From positions 248,888 to 312,887 of the forward strand of contig NZ_JAUIRR010000003.1 of assembly GCF_030577135.1 (NCBI RefSeq): a stretch of 64,000 bases of DNA, given 5' to 3'. Under the pieces are notes generated by a model. That model did no database searches, was not told the origin of the DNA, and saw nothing but the letters and a program-made list of their open reading frames with translations. The translations under genes and the position numbers were made by a program. The DNA comes from Sulfurimonas sp. hsl 1-7 (GTDB lineage Bacteria > Campylobacterota > Campylobacteria > Campylobacterales > Sulfurimonadaceae). Numbering within the stretch: the first letter of the stretch is position 1; every line of letters begins with the position of its first letter. Shown here one piece after another: positions 45,907-54,799 of the stretch.

Positions 45907-47679
45907 CAACTGTCTTTTTATAAACTCCATATAGTGCCCCTCCTCCTCTTCAAGTGCCTCGTGAGTCCCCTGCTGTACGATTTTTCCATTTTCAAGGACA
46001 TAGATCATATCGGCATTTTTAACGGTGCTTAGACGATGGGCGATCGTAATCACCGTTTTATCTTTTAAAAGAGGTGTAAGTGTCGCATAGAGTTTTGCTT
46101 CTGTGTGTACATCGAGTGCAGAGGTGGATTCATCGAAGATCACCACACTCGGATCGGCTATGATCATACGGGCAATGCTTAGACGCTGACGCTGTCCACC
46201 TGAGAGACGGATACCGTGATGCCCTACAATAGTTTCCAGCCCCTTTGGCATCCCTTTTAACATCTCGCTTAATTGTGCGATCTCAAGGGCTTTAAATATT
46301 TGCTCATCACTAATACTCTCATCCCCCATCGTAATATTAAAACGTAAGCTGGCATTAAAAAGTATAGGCATCTGCAACACTAAAAATATCTTCTCTCGAA
46401 GTGAGTGCTTGTCAATATCTTCGATCTCTATGCCGTTACACTGATAACTGCCGCTCTCTTTTTCGTAAAAACCGGAGATGATCTGTGCAAGCGTTGTTTT
46501 TCCGCTGCCGCTTGCACCAATAAGGGCTACTTTTGCACCGCTTGGGATCTCTAAAGAGATATCTTCAAGCACCCTTTTCTCTTTATTGTAAGAGAAATTC
46601 ACATGGGAGAGTTTTAGAGCAATTTTCTGTGTGTTTAGTTGCTCTGCTCCGCTAGCTTCCGTTTTTAAACCAAGGACACGGTTGAGTCGTTTGATAGCCG
46701 CAGTTGCCGAAGAGTATGAGTACTGCATAGAAAGGATATCCTGCACCGGTGTCATAATAAACCAGATGTAGCCAAACATCGCAAACATCATCCCGATGCT
46801 CAGATCACTATACGCCACGAGTAAAAGTCCGCTTGCCCGCAAAAGCTCAAAAAAGATAAGAAAAATAGTATAGGAGAGTTTCTCAAAAGCTACACTTTTA
46901 TAGCCGTACTCGTTGGAAGTTTTCTGAATATCCTCCGCTTGTGTTATAGCTTTTGAAAAAAAGTAGTTCTCTTTGTTACTCGCTTTGATCTGTCCAAACA
47001 GCTCTAAAGACTCCCCGATATCCTCCTGAAAACGCTCAATAGATTCGTTCTCCTCTTTTTTGAGCACACCCACACGTTTGACCATCTTTTTGGAGATAAA
47101 CATAATCAAGGGCTGAATCAAGAGTATCAAAAGTCCAAGAACAGGATCGATCGCTATCATCACAATCCCCACCGCTATCATTGTCAAAACCGAAGCGACA
47201 AAACGGCTGGCACTTGTCATAATGAAACTATCTAACGTATTTACATCGGTGATGAGATTTGCGGTAATAGCGCCGCTTCCAATCGTTTCGTACTCGTTCA
47301 TAGAGGTGATTTTTAGATGCTCGATCACCTTTTTTCGCACTTCAAACGTGACATATTTTGCAATCTTGGTAAAGATTTTTGTGATCACAACCGTAAAGAT
47401 GAAATAGATAAAGCGTAAAAATACCACCGCAAAAGTTACAAGTGCTATGTAATAAAAAGCATTTCCACTTCCAAAAAGCTGATCGATTGTCGAAACTATC
47501 TGAGCCGGTTTATCCAAGAGCACCTCATCGACCATAACAGGGAGCATCAAAGGGATAGGGACACTTATAAGTATCGTTATAAAAGTGATTATCTGTCCCC
47601 AGACAAGGGCTCTTTTTTTCTGTAAAACCAGTTTAAAAAGATACTTTAAAGAGATTGGTTCTTTCTCCATATTATTCAT
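45901..47679 (-). CDS. ABC exporter, fused permease-ATPase
   Basis: 592 residues: six-helix membrane domain (about 20-330) and ATPase domain (about 350-592). Walker A is GASGSGKTTLAQI, the signature is LSGGQRQRLSIAR, Walker B is SVVIFDESTSALD, and the H-loop is TIAHRLST. It is MsbA/multidrug type; substrate unknown. It is the last gene of the efflux operon, overlapping the MacB-like permease by 8 bp, which suggests a linked substrate or a shared stress response. Confidence 0.88.
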   Translation of the reverse strand: MNNMEKEPISLKYLFKLVLQKKRALVWGQIITFITILISVPIPLMLPVMVDEVLLDKPAQIVSTIDQLFGSGNAFYYIALVTFAVVFLRFIYFIFTVVITKIFTKIAKYVTFEVRKKVIEHLKITSMNEYETIGSGAITANLITDVNTLDSFIMTSASRFVASVLTMIAVGIVMIAIDPVLGLLILLIQPLIMFISKKMVKRVGVLKKEENESIERFQEDIGESLELFGQIKASNKENYFFSKAITQAEDIQKTSNEYGYKSVAFEKLSYTIFLIFFELLRASGLLLVAYSDLSIGMMFAMFGYIWFIMTPVQDILSMQYSYSSATAAIKRLNRVLGLKTEASGAEQLNTQKIALKLSHVNFSYNKEKRVLEDISLEIPSGAKVALIGASGSGKTTLAQIISGFYEKESGSYQCNGIEIEDIDKHSLREKIFLVLQMPILFNASLRFNITMGDESISDEQIFKALEIAQLSEMLKGMPKGLETIVGHHGIRLSGGQRQRLSIARMIIADPSVVIFDESTSALDVHTEAKLYATLTPLLKDKTVITIAHRLSTVKNADMIYVLENGKIVQQGTHEALEEEEGHYMEFIKRQLL

Positions 47680-48886
47680 GCCTTAGTGCATCTATAGGAT
47701 TCATTTTTGCCGCTTTTTTTGCAGGGAAATATCCAAAGAAAATCCCTACAAACATAGAGAATATAAAAGCTACCACTATCACCGTCGTATTGATAATAAA
47801 CGGTATATCAAAGTAGTTTGTAGCCCCAAATGCGATCGCTAAACCTATAATAATCCCTATTATTCCACCCAGAGATGAAAGTACGATCGACTCTACCAAG
47901 AACTGCAATAACACTTCTCTCTCCATCGCACCTATGGCCAGACGAATACCAATCTCGCGGGTACGCTCGGTAACGGAAACCAGCATAATATTCATAATCC
48001 CGATACCACCTACAAGTAAACTAATAGCAGCGACCGAGCCAAGCAGGTAGGTTAACATTTTCGTCGTAGATGTCATGGTCTGTATGATATCACGCATATC
48101 ATGTACATGAAAATCATCATCCATCCCTTTACGGATACGTCTGATCTCACGCGTAATGAGTGTGACCTCTTTTTTTGCTTCTTCTATATTTGCATCTTTT
48201 TTAAATGAAAGTAAAATTGCACTGATATCTCTGCTCCCGCTTATACGGCGCTGAAACATCCTGATCGGAACTGCTATAAAATCGTCTTGATCCATCCCCC
48301 GCATACCCGCAGCCCCTTTAGACTCCAAGGTACCTATCACCTGACATGAAAATTTTTCCAAACGTATATTTTTATTGATCGGGTTTTGTTGTCCAAACAA
48401 CTCCTCTTGAACCGTATGTCCTATTACACACACGGCTTTTCCGCTGCTTAGCTCCTGCTCTGTAAATGTTCTTCCTTTATCTATGGTCCAGTCACGAATG
48501 GTAAAATAGTCGTTGTTTGTACCGTATACCGCCGTCGTATGGTTTTCATTTCCGTAAACGGCTGTTAAACTTGCGGCAGTTGAAGGAGCAACCGCACTGA
48601 TGTAGGTTGTCTCCCTTTGGAGCACAGCAATATCATCTATATTAAAAGGTTTTGTAGTAATCCCTGCAGATGCCGGACCTCTTCGTTCAGCTCCCGGAGT
48701 CAATGTCAACATATTGCTTCCGAGTTTAGAGATGTTTTGCGTAATATGTGCAGTTGTCCCATCCCCTAAAATCACCATGGCAATAACCGAAGCAACACCG
48801 ATCACGATTCCAAGCACCGTTAAGAATGAGCGCAGTAAATTTCTTCTGATCTCTTTTATGGCAAGCAATAAGGCATTAATGAACAT
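47672..48886 (-). CDS. MacB-like ABC permease
   Basis: 404 residues. Four membrane helices (about 18-40 and three at 275-395) with a large periplasmic domain, the MacB/FtsX layout. Signatures: LLSFLTVLGIVIGV-like N-terminus (RSFLTVLGIVIGVASVIAM), GIGIMNIMLVSVTERTREIG, and the C-terminal AAKMNPIDALRHE. Here the ATPase is encoded separately upstream with an 11-bp overlap. Confidence 0.9.
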   Translation of the reverse strand: MFINALLLAIKEIRRNLLRSFLTVLGIVIGVASVIAMVILGDGTTAHITQNISKLGSNMLTLTPGAERRGPASAGITTKPFNIDDIAVLQRETTYISAVAPSTAASLTAVYGNENHTTAVYGTNNDYFTIRDWTIDKGRTFTEQELSSGKAVCVIGHTVQEELFGQQNPINKNIRLEKFSCQVIGTLESKGAAGMRGMDQDDFIAVPIRMFQRRISGSRDISAILLSFKKDANIEEAKKEVTLITREIRRIRKGMDDDFHVHDMRDIIQTMTSTTKMLTYLLGSVAAISLLVGGIGIMNIMLVSVTERTREIGIRLAIGAMEREVLLQFLVESIVLSSLGGIIGIIIGLAIAFGATNYFDIPFIINTTVIVVAFIFSMFVGIFFGYFPAKKAAKMNPIDALRHE

Positions 48887-49598
48887 CTCTACCCTTTCCG
48901 TTTAACTCTATGTTTTCGATCAAACCATCTTTAAAATGGATAATTCTCTGTGCAAAACTTGCCATATCCTCTTCATGCGTAACCATGATAACGGTAATCC
49001 CCTGCTCTTTATTAAACTTTTGCAGCAGCTCCATTATCTCTATACTTCTTGCCGTATCCAAGTTCCCCGTCGGCTCATCGGCTAAAAGTATTTTAGGGTT
49101 TGTCACTATCGCTCTTGCAATCGCTACACGTTGCTGCTGTCCACCTGAGAGCTCTCCTGGAGTATGATCCCATACCTGCGCTATGCCCACTTTTTCCAAC
49201 GCCTCTAAAGCCATCTTTTTACGCTCTTGGGGTTTGATCCCTTTATAGATCAGAGGGAGTTCAACATTTTCCAGAGCTGTCGTTTTTGCCAAAAGATTAA
49301 ACCCTTGAAAAACAAATCCCAGATAATAGCGTCTTAAAAGAGCGAGCTGGTCTTTATCTAAACTTCCGACATCGGCACCCTCAAACAGATACTCTCCGCT
49401 GCTTGGAACATCTAAAGAACCTATAATGTTCATCATAGTCGATTTTCCCGAACCGCTCGGTCCCATGATGGCTACAAACTCCCCTTTCTCAATCGCTAAG
49501 TCAATCCCTTTGAGTGCATATGCAGTAGCTTCTCCGCTACCGTACACTTTTTTAACTTTTCTAAACTCAATCAATGGGGAATTTTTTTTCTCGGACAT
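48876..49598 (-). CDS. MacB-like ABC transporter ATP-binding protein
   Basis: 240 residues, LolD/MacB-type ATPase. Walker A GPSGSGKSTMMNIIGSLD, Q-loop FVFQGFNLL, signature LSGGQQQRVAIARA, Walker B ILLADEPTGNLD, H-loop MVTHEED. It drives the MacB-like permease, a mechanotransmission pump acting with MacA and TolC. It starts 2 bp after the MacA-like stop. Confidence 0.9.
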   Translation of the reverse strand: MSEKKNSPLIEFRKVKKVYGSGEATAYALKGIDLAIEKGEFVAIMGPSGSGKSTMMNIIGSLDVPSSGEYLFEGADVGSLDKDQLALLRRYYLGFVFQGFNLLAKTTALENVELPLIYKGIKPQERKKMALEALEKVGIAQVWDHTPGELSGGQQQRVAIARAIVTNPKILLADEPTGNLDTARSIEIMELLQKFNKEQGITVIMVTHEEDMASFAQRIIHFKDGLIENIELNGKGRDVH

Positions 49599-49600
49599 AA

Positions 49601-50770
49601 CTATTTACTACCTATGATCACTTGTGTATCTTTTGCCAATCCGCTTTTAACAATTGTATAGACACCGTCACTTTCCCCTAACACTACATCTTGTGCTTTA
49701 GGTTTACCGTTTTCTAAACTCCAAACTCTCTCCCCCTGAGTATTTTCCATAGTTTCCGATTTTGGAGCATATCTTAGTGCCGCATTAGGGATAGTAAGTA
49801 CCTGTTTAAACTCCTGCGTTTTTATCTGTGCAGTTGCCGTCATCCCCGGTCGTAAAAGCAGATTGTCATTATTTACCGCCACAATCGCATTGTACGTTAC
49901 AACCCCGTCAACTATCTCCGAGTTAAACTGCACTTTGGTGATCGTTCCGCTAAAAGTTTTTTTCGGGTAGGCATCAACGCTAAACGTCACGCTCTGCCCT
50001 TTTTGTACCTGGCCGATATCTGCTTCATCGACACTTACAGAAAGCTCCATCTTTGCCAGATTTTCTGCGATCGTAAAAAGTACCGGAACCTGCATAGAGG
50101 CAACAACGCTTTGTCCAACATCTATGCTGCGATCCAAGATAATCCCCTCAAGCGGCGAGTGTACAACCGCTTTACGCAGATCATCCTCATTAGACTGCAG
50201 GTTTGCTTCAGCTTGTAATACCAGCGCTTTTTTCCCGGTATAACTTGCACTTGCAAGATCATAGGTAGTTTTTGTCGCATCCATCTCTTTGCTTGAAGGG
50301 TAGTTACCGCCCGTTGATTTAAATAATGATTGTGCACGCTCATACTCCACTTTTGCATTATGAAGTGAAACTTTTGTGTTTTCAAGATCTGCTTTTGCAA
50401 CAGCTAATGCCGCTTTTGAGTTTCTCACCTTTGATTCTAGTTTAGTAGTATCGATTTTGGCTAGAACCTCCCCTTTTTTTACATGATCGTTAAAGTCAAC
50501 ATACACTTCTGTAATCGTTCCTGAAACCTCAATACCCACATCAACGGTATTTGTAGGTTCCAAGTTCCCTGTTGCCGAAACGGTAATCACAATATCTCTA
50601 GATTTTGCTGCTTCTGTTTTATACTCGACCCGTTTTTTTTCAGGCATAAATTTCATCCCCGCAACAGCCCCGATAACAACTATTAGACCTAACCATATAA
50701 GCCAGCGTTTCCATTGCGATTTTTTTGTTTTATGCACACCTATAGTCTCTTCTAATGACTGCTCTTTCAT
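49601..50770 (-). CDS. MacA-like periplasmic adaptor
   Basis: 389 residues. One N-terminal membrane anchor (about 23-42), then lipoyl, coiled-coil hairpin and beta-barrel domains: VSATGNLEPTNTVDVGIEVS, VKKGEVLAKIDTTKLESKVR, a long helical hairpin (about 115-190), SPLEGIILDRSIDVGQSV, and LLRPGMTATAQIKT. It joins the ABC pump to the outer-membrane channel. Overlaps the end of the TolC-like gene by 4 bp. Confidence 0.9.
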   Translation of the reverse strand: MKEQSLEETIGVHKTKKSQWKRWLIWLGLIVVIGAVAGMKFMPEKKRVEYKTEAAKSRDIVITVSATGNLEPTNTVDVGIEVSGTITEVYVDFNDHVKKGEVLAKIDTTKLESKVRNSKAALAVAKADLENTKVSLHNAKVEYERAQSLFKSTGGNYPSSKEMDATKTTYDLASASYTGKKALVLQAEANLQSNEDDLRKAVVHSPLEGIILDRSIDVGQSVVASMQVPVLFTIAENLAKMELSVSVDEADIGQVQKGQSVTFSVDAYPKKTFSGTITKVQFNSEIVDGVVTYNAIVAVNNDNLLLRPGMTATAQIKTQEFKQVLTIPNAALRYAPKSETMENTQGERVWSLENGKPKAQDVVLGESDGVYTIVKSGLAKDTQVIIGSK

Positions 50771-51987
50771 AATTGTTCCTTTGTATCTCTTAGTGCAAAA
50801 TGTAATGTAGCAAGGGAGAGTTGTATATTTATTTTGTTTATCTCTATCTCCAGTTTTGCAGAGTTGATAGAGTTTTCTAAAATCTGCACGTCGTATCCTG
50901 TTTTATACCCTGTTTCAAAAGCTTTTTGCGTGATCTTTTTCAACTTCGTATAGAGTTCTAAGTTCTCTTGTAAAATTTTGTTTACATCTTGATAGCGCTT
51001 GATGCTTAGAAGTGTTTTTTTATACTCCAGAAGCTCTTCTCTTTGGGTATCGTTTGTTTGTGCTTTTTGCTCTAAAAAAGAAGCATACATCTCCTCTTTT
51101 GCTGCAAAAGTGTTGTAATCAAGCGGAATATTGAGCACTAAGCCTGCACTGTAGAGTGTACCGTTTTGATTTAAAACAACGGCACCGCTGTCATAACTTG
51201 TGTAGGTCGCTTGTGCATTGAATTTTAAAGAAGGAAGATACTCAGCCATCCCTTTTCTATAGCTGTCGTAAGTAACACTGTTTTGTTGTTTTGCCATGGC
51301 AATATTATAGTTGTTTTTGGTATAAGTTTCCTCATCGATCAATGAAAATGTTGGCAAAGAGATGGAGTCTGCCGCTGCTTCCGTGTATTTTTGCAATTCC
51401 AACTGCTCATTTGCAAGTGTCTCCTGCAAAAGTACGTAGTTTGTCTGTTCAGTGTTTTTCTCCATCAAGGCATCATTTAAAAGGGTGATGTCGATATCGC
51501 CAAGTTCGTACTGTGTCTGTTTTAAAAAGAGTGTAATCTTTTTGTTTTCGATCAAATACCCACTCTGTTTGAGCTGAAGTTCATACTTTTTAATGCGTAA
51601 TGCCGATAGGATGATCTCTTTTTGGTAGTTTTTATGCTGCTGCTCTAGTGAAAGGGCATCGTAATTGTACTTGTCATTAGCATACTTGATCGTATAGTAG
51701 ATCCCGCCCGAGCGAAAAAGGTTTTGTGAAAATGAAGCCGAGAGTTGTGAAAGTCCGCTTCTTGTGTTTGTTTTATCTGAGTACTGCTGTGTATGTGAAG
51801 CGGAGAGATTAAGAGGTGAGAGCCATTCGTAACGCTGTACCTCTGCTCCCGCTTCTATGCTTTTTTGCTTTTGTTTTAAAATACTGTTTTTATCTTCCGT
51901 CAATGCTACATCTTCGGCATTAGCAAGAGTAAAAAAGCTGCTCACACCAAAAAATAAAACAACAAATAATGATGGTTTGACACTCAT
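50767..51987 (-). CDS. TolC-family outer-membrane efflux protein
   Basis: 406 residues with a signal peptide of about 24 residues (ending TLANAED). Long helical segments and repeated patterns near YEL and SLATLHFALRD match the outer-membrane efflux protein family, forming the channel for MacA-MacB. Starts directly at the kinase stop (TAGATG). Confidence 0.85.
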   Translation of the reverse strand: MSVKPSLFVVLFFGVSSFFTLANAEDVALTEDKNSILKQKQKSIEAGAEVQRYEWLSPLNLSASHTQQYSDKTNTRSGLSQLSASFSQNLFRSGGIYYTIKYANDKYNYDALSLEQQHKNYQKEIILSALRIKKYELQLKQSGYLIENKKITLFLKQTQYELGDIDITLLNDALMEKNTEQTNYVLLQETLANEQLELQKYTEAAADSISLPTFSLIDEETYTKNNYNIAMAKQQNSVTYDSYRKGMAEYLPSLKFNAQATYTSYDSGAVVLNQNGTLYSAGLVLNIPLDYNTFAAKEEMYASFLEQKAQTNDTQREELLEYKKTLLSIKRYQDVNKILQENLELYTKLKKITQKAFETGYKTGYDVQILENSINSAKLEIEINKINIQLSLATLHFALRDTKEQL

Positions 51988-53211
51988 CTATTTCTCACTT
52001 TTTTCAATTTTAAAATAGTTCATATTATTCTCATAAAAGTATTGTAACCTATATCCCTGTTTATTCAAGAGGTCATTGACTATATAAAGTCCCAAGCCCA
52101 AGCCCTCTTGGGATGTTTCAAATCCATCCCCTTTAATAAATGCCTGGGTATAGTGTTCAAGGGGATGCTTTAAGATCTCCCCTTCACTACTAAAACAGAT
52201 ACTCCCCTCTTTGTATGAGATAAAACTATTTTTACCGTGCTTCAAAGAGTTGTCGATCAAATTTTTAAATACAATACTCATCATATCAAAATCACAATCT
52301 ATTTTTTGTAAATCGACATCATTTGATAAATTTTTTTCAATATAGAGCATATCTTTTGCATGATCAATCAACTCAATAATAGGGTACGACCTCATCTTAA
52401 GCTCATAGTTGCTCGAAGAGAACTTCTCTACACTTGCCAGCTCTTTTACCAACATCTCAAGGCGCTCAAAGATATTGTTTAATATCCTTTTATTTTTTAT
52501 ATCCGCCATCGCAGCTATCAACTTCCCTTTTGCGATAGGGGTGTTTAACTCATGCATAATATTTCGTAAAAAAAGTTTGCGGGAGTTTTCCATATTGTGC
52601 AGTTTCTGTACACTTTGATAAAACTCCTGATAGAGTATGGAGATCTCGTCTTTTTTTTCAATCTCCAGTTTTTTAATCATCTTCCCCTCTCCATACGCTT
52701 TGATCTGCTCACGCATCATCTGAATAGGGGAGATGCTTTTTCTCACAAAATTATAAAGTATACTCAGCAGTAACATCAATAAAACCATAACGGTAGTTAC
52801 AATCGGAAAATGTTTACTACCCTCCTCTTTATCTTGAAACAGAAACTCTACACCATTCCGTTTGTACAGAATATATTCCCTCTCTTTATATGAAAGAGGG
52901 ATCATAGGGGGTAAAAACTCGGGAGTTATGTTTGGCGGGTGTCTTTGTATCGCATTGGCCATCACCTGTGAACGCATTGGTTCCTCAACAACCTCAAGCC
53001 CTTGTGAGAGTGCTAGTTTATGTAGGGTTTGTGTCTGAGTTTTCCACTCATCTACCGAGAGTGCTTTGGCAATATTGGAGAGTCGATCGAAAAGATCGTG
53101 TCTTTGTCGCTCCGATTCAAAATGAAATGTAAACGAGGCGATCAACAAGAGTGCCAAAAAAGCAATTGCGAAGATCATATTTATTTTAAAAAGTATAGAG
53201 TGTCTTTGCAT
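51988..53211 (-). CDS. Sensor histidine kinase, ArsS-like
   Basis: 407 residues. Membrane helices at about 9-27 and 143-163 flank a periplasmic sensor domain of about 115 residues. HAMP-like region, then H-box FLRNIMHELNTPIAKGKL, N-box FKNLIDNSLKHGK, and G-box EGLGLGLYIVNDLL. The HELNTPIAKGK form is typical of Campylobacterota ArsS-type kinases. It sits directly after its regulator (TAGATG) and heads the efflux genes, so it probably controls them. Confidence 0.9.
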   Translation of the reverse strand: MQRHSILFKINMIFAIAFLALLLIASFTFHFESERQRHDLFDRLSNIAKALSVDEWKTQTQTLHKLALSQGLEVVEEPMRSQVMANAIQRHPPNITPEFLPPMIPLSYKEREYILYKRNGVEFLFQDKEEGSKHFPIVTTVMVLLMLLLSILYNFVRKSISPIQMMREQIKAYGEGKMIKKLEIEKKDEISILYQEFYQSVQKLHNMENSRKLFLRNIMHELNTPIAKGKLIAAMADIKNKRILNNIFERLEMLVKELASVEKFSSSNYELKMRSYPIIELIDHAKDMLYIEKNLSNDVDLQKIDCDFDMMSIVFKNLIDNSLKHGKNSFISYKEGSICFSSEGEILKHPLEHYTQAFIKGDGFETSQEGLGLGLYIVNDLLNKQGYRLQYFYENNMNYFKIEKSEK

Positions 53212-53883
53212 CTAATCTCCGATATACTGATACCCGACACCGCGTATCGACTTTATAAACTTTGGTTGTTTCACATCATCGCCAATCTTTTGACGAACCC
53301 TTCCGATGATCACGTTTATACTATGATCACTGCTTTCCCACTGAATTGCATTTACGCTGTTGACAATGAACTCTCTGCTTACCACCATATCTTTGTGTCT
53401 TATCAAGAGTGTAAACAGCTCATACTCTGCCATGGTAAGGTCAAGCAAAACCTCATCTTGATATATTTGAAACTTTTGTTCATCAATACGAAAAGATGAT
53501 TCTGTAGAAGCAAAAATATTTTTTGCACGTTTTATATGGGTTTTCATCCTTGCAACTAACTCTCTTGGATCGTAAGGTTTTGCTACATAATCATCGGCTC
53601 CTGCGTCAAAACCCGTCACTTTATCATCTACGTCAGCTCGAGCTGTCGAGATGATTACAGGCAAAAGAGGATGGGCCTGTTTGATCTTTTCACATAACTC
53701 CAGACCATCCATCTCAGGCAAAGAGAGGTCTAAAAGTACAAGGTCAAAATGTTGCGTTGAGAGTTTATCCATGGCAGATAAAGGGGATGTCAAACTAAAA
53801 AGGTTAAAACCGTTTTTACCCAAGTACTGCTCTAGCAGTTGGATCATCTCCTCATCATCTTCTATCATCAATATCTCAGCCAT
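53212..53883 (-). CDS. OmpR-family response regulator
   Basis: 223 residues. Receiver with acidic pocket MIEDDEEM, phospho-acceptor in LVLLDLSLPEMDG (about residue 52), and the lysine in YVAKPYDPREL. The C-terminal winged helix carries LTMAEYELFTLLIRHKDMVVSRE and VIIGRVRQKIGDD. First gene of the operon with its kinase and the TolC-MacAB-ABC exporter genes. The palindrome at 54016-54032 between it and the divergent EF-hand gene is a candidate binding site. Confidence 0.93.
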   Translation of the reverse strand: MAEILMIEDDEEMIQLLEQYLGKNGFNLFSLTSPLSAMDKLSTQHFDLVLLDLSLPEMDGLELCEKIKQAHPLLPVIISTARADVDDKVTGFDAGADDYVAKPYDPRELVARMKTHIKRAKNIFASTESSFRIDEQKFQIYQDEVLLDLTMAEYELFTLLIRHKDMVVSREFIVNSVNAIQWESSDHSINVIIGRVRQKIGDDVKQPKFIKSIRGVGYQYIGD

Positions 53884-54015
53884 TATTTTCCTACATCTGT
53901 TTTATAGAAAGCATTTTATCTTATCTGCCATTATCAAAAACAACTCGTTTACTTTTGTTGATATTTCATAGGGCTAAAAAGAGCTGTTTTGGTTCATAAC
54001 GTGCTTGTCACTCAC

Positions 54016-54032
54016 ACGATCAATTTGATCGT
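54016..54032. promoter_or_regulatory. 17-bp palindrome between the regulator and EF-hand genes
   Basis: ACGATCAA, one base, TTGATCGT: perfect 8-bp arms, 24 nt before the EF-hand ATG and about 130 nt before the response regulator. GC-richer than its surroundings. Candidate operator or short leader hairpin. Confidence 0.45.
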
Positions 54033-54055
54033 AAATTTACCATAAAGGATATCTC

Positions 54056-54766
54056 ATGAATGTAACTAATTCTAATCAGATGCAGAGTTATACACAACAG
54101 ATGCAGATGCGACCACCAAACGCAGATGAGATCTTTAGCAAAATTATGCAGGCTGTAGATAGTAACGAAGACGGCTCTATTAGTTCAGATGAGCTAAGTG
54201 TTCTAAATGAAGAGCAACAAGCACGTCTAACACAAGCAGATAGTGACGGAAACGGTCTGATCTCAGAAGATGAACTCTTAAGTCAGATTGCTGATCATAT
54301 TGCTTCAAAAGAACAGATGAAACAAGGTAAACCGGGTGGCATGGAGATGCCGAGTGTCGAAGAGTTACTCACTCAGATTATGCAAGATAGTGATACCGAT
54401 GGCGACGGTGTTATCAGTGCTGAGGAGGTAAGTGCTCTTGATGAAAGACAACAAGAAAAACTTGCTCAAGCGGACACAGACGGCGATGGTATTATAACGC
54501 AAGAGGAGCTTTCAACACAAATCAGTGCAGATATGCAGTCTCGCGCAGATATGCCACCACCACCTCCGCCTCCATCACAAGAGATGACAATGAACAGTTT
54601 TAAAGATATGCTTGTCTCTGCCGTAGAATCAGATTCAGATGAGGATGATACTACCGATACAGCTTCACAAATCCAAGATTTTCTTATGAATCTGGGACTC
54701 AGTGAAACAGAGAGTAATAACATTCTATCTTTACTTGAGAACAAACGATTTGATGTTACTGCATAA
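54056..54766 (+). CDS. EF-hand calcium-binding protein
   Basis: 236 residues, acidic, no signal peptide. Four EF-hand loops in two pairs: DSNEDGSISSDE (about 35-46), DSDGNGLISEDE (about 61-72), DTDGDGVISAEE (about 113-124), DTDGDGIITQEE (about 139-150). A run of seven prolines follows (about 166-172), then an acidic helical C-terminus. The protein is rich in Met and Gln. AAAGGA precedes the ATG. It is divergent from the two-component efflux operon. It may buffer or sense Ca2+; export without a classical signal is possible. Confidence 0.85.
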   Translation: MNVTNSNQMQSYTQQMQMRPPNADEIFSKIMQAVDSNEDGSISSDELSVLNEEQQARLTQADSDGNGLISEDELLSQIADHIASKEQMKQGKPGGMEMPSVEELLTQIMQDSDTDGDGVISAEEVSALDERQQEKLAQADTDGDGIITQEELSTQISADMQSRADMPPPPPPPSQEMTMNSFKDMLVSAVESDSDEDDTTDTASQIQDFLMNLGLSETESNNILSLLENKRFDVTA

Positions 54767-54771
54767 ATCTT

Positions 54772-54797
54772 TAGGAGGTCTTTTTACAGACTTCCTA
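54772..54797. terminator. Hairpin between EF-hand and repeat-protein genes
   Basis: 10-bp stem (TAGGAGGTCT / AGACTTCCTA, one G-T pair) with a 6-nt loop in the 33-bp gap between convergent genes. No long T-tract. Confidence 0.5.
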
Positions 54798-54799
54798 TA

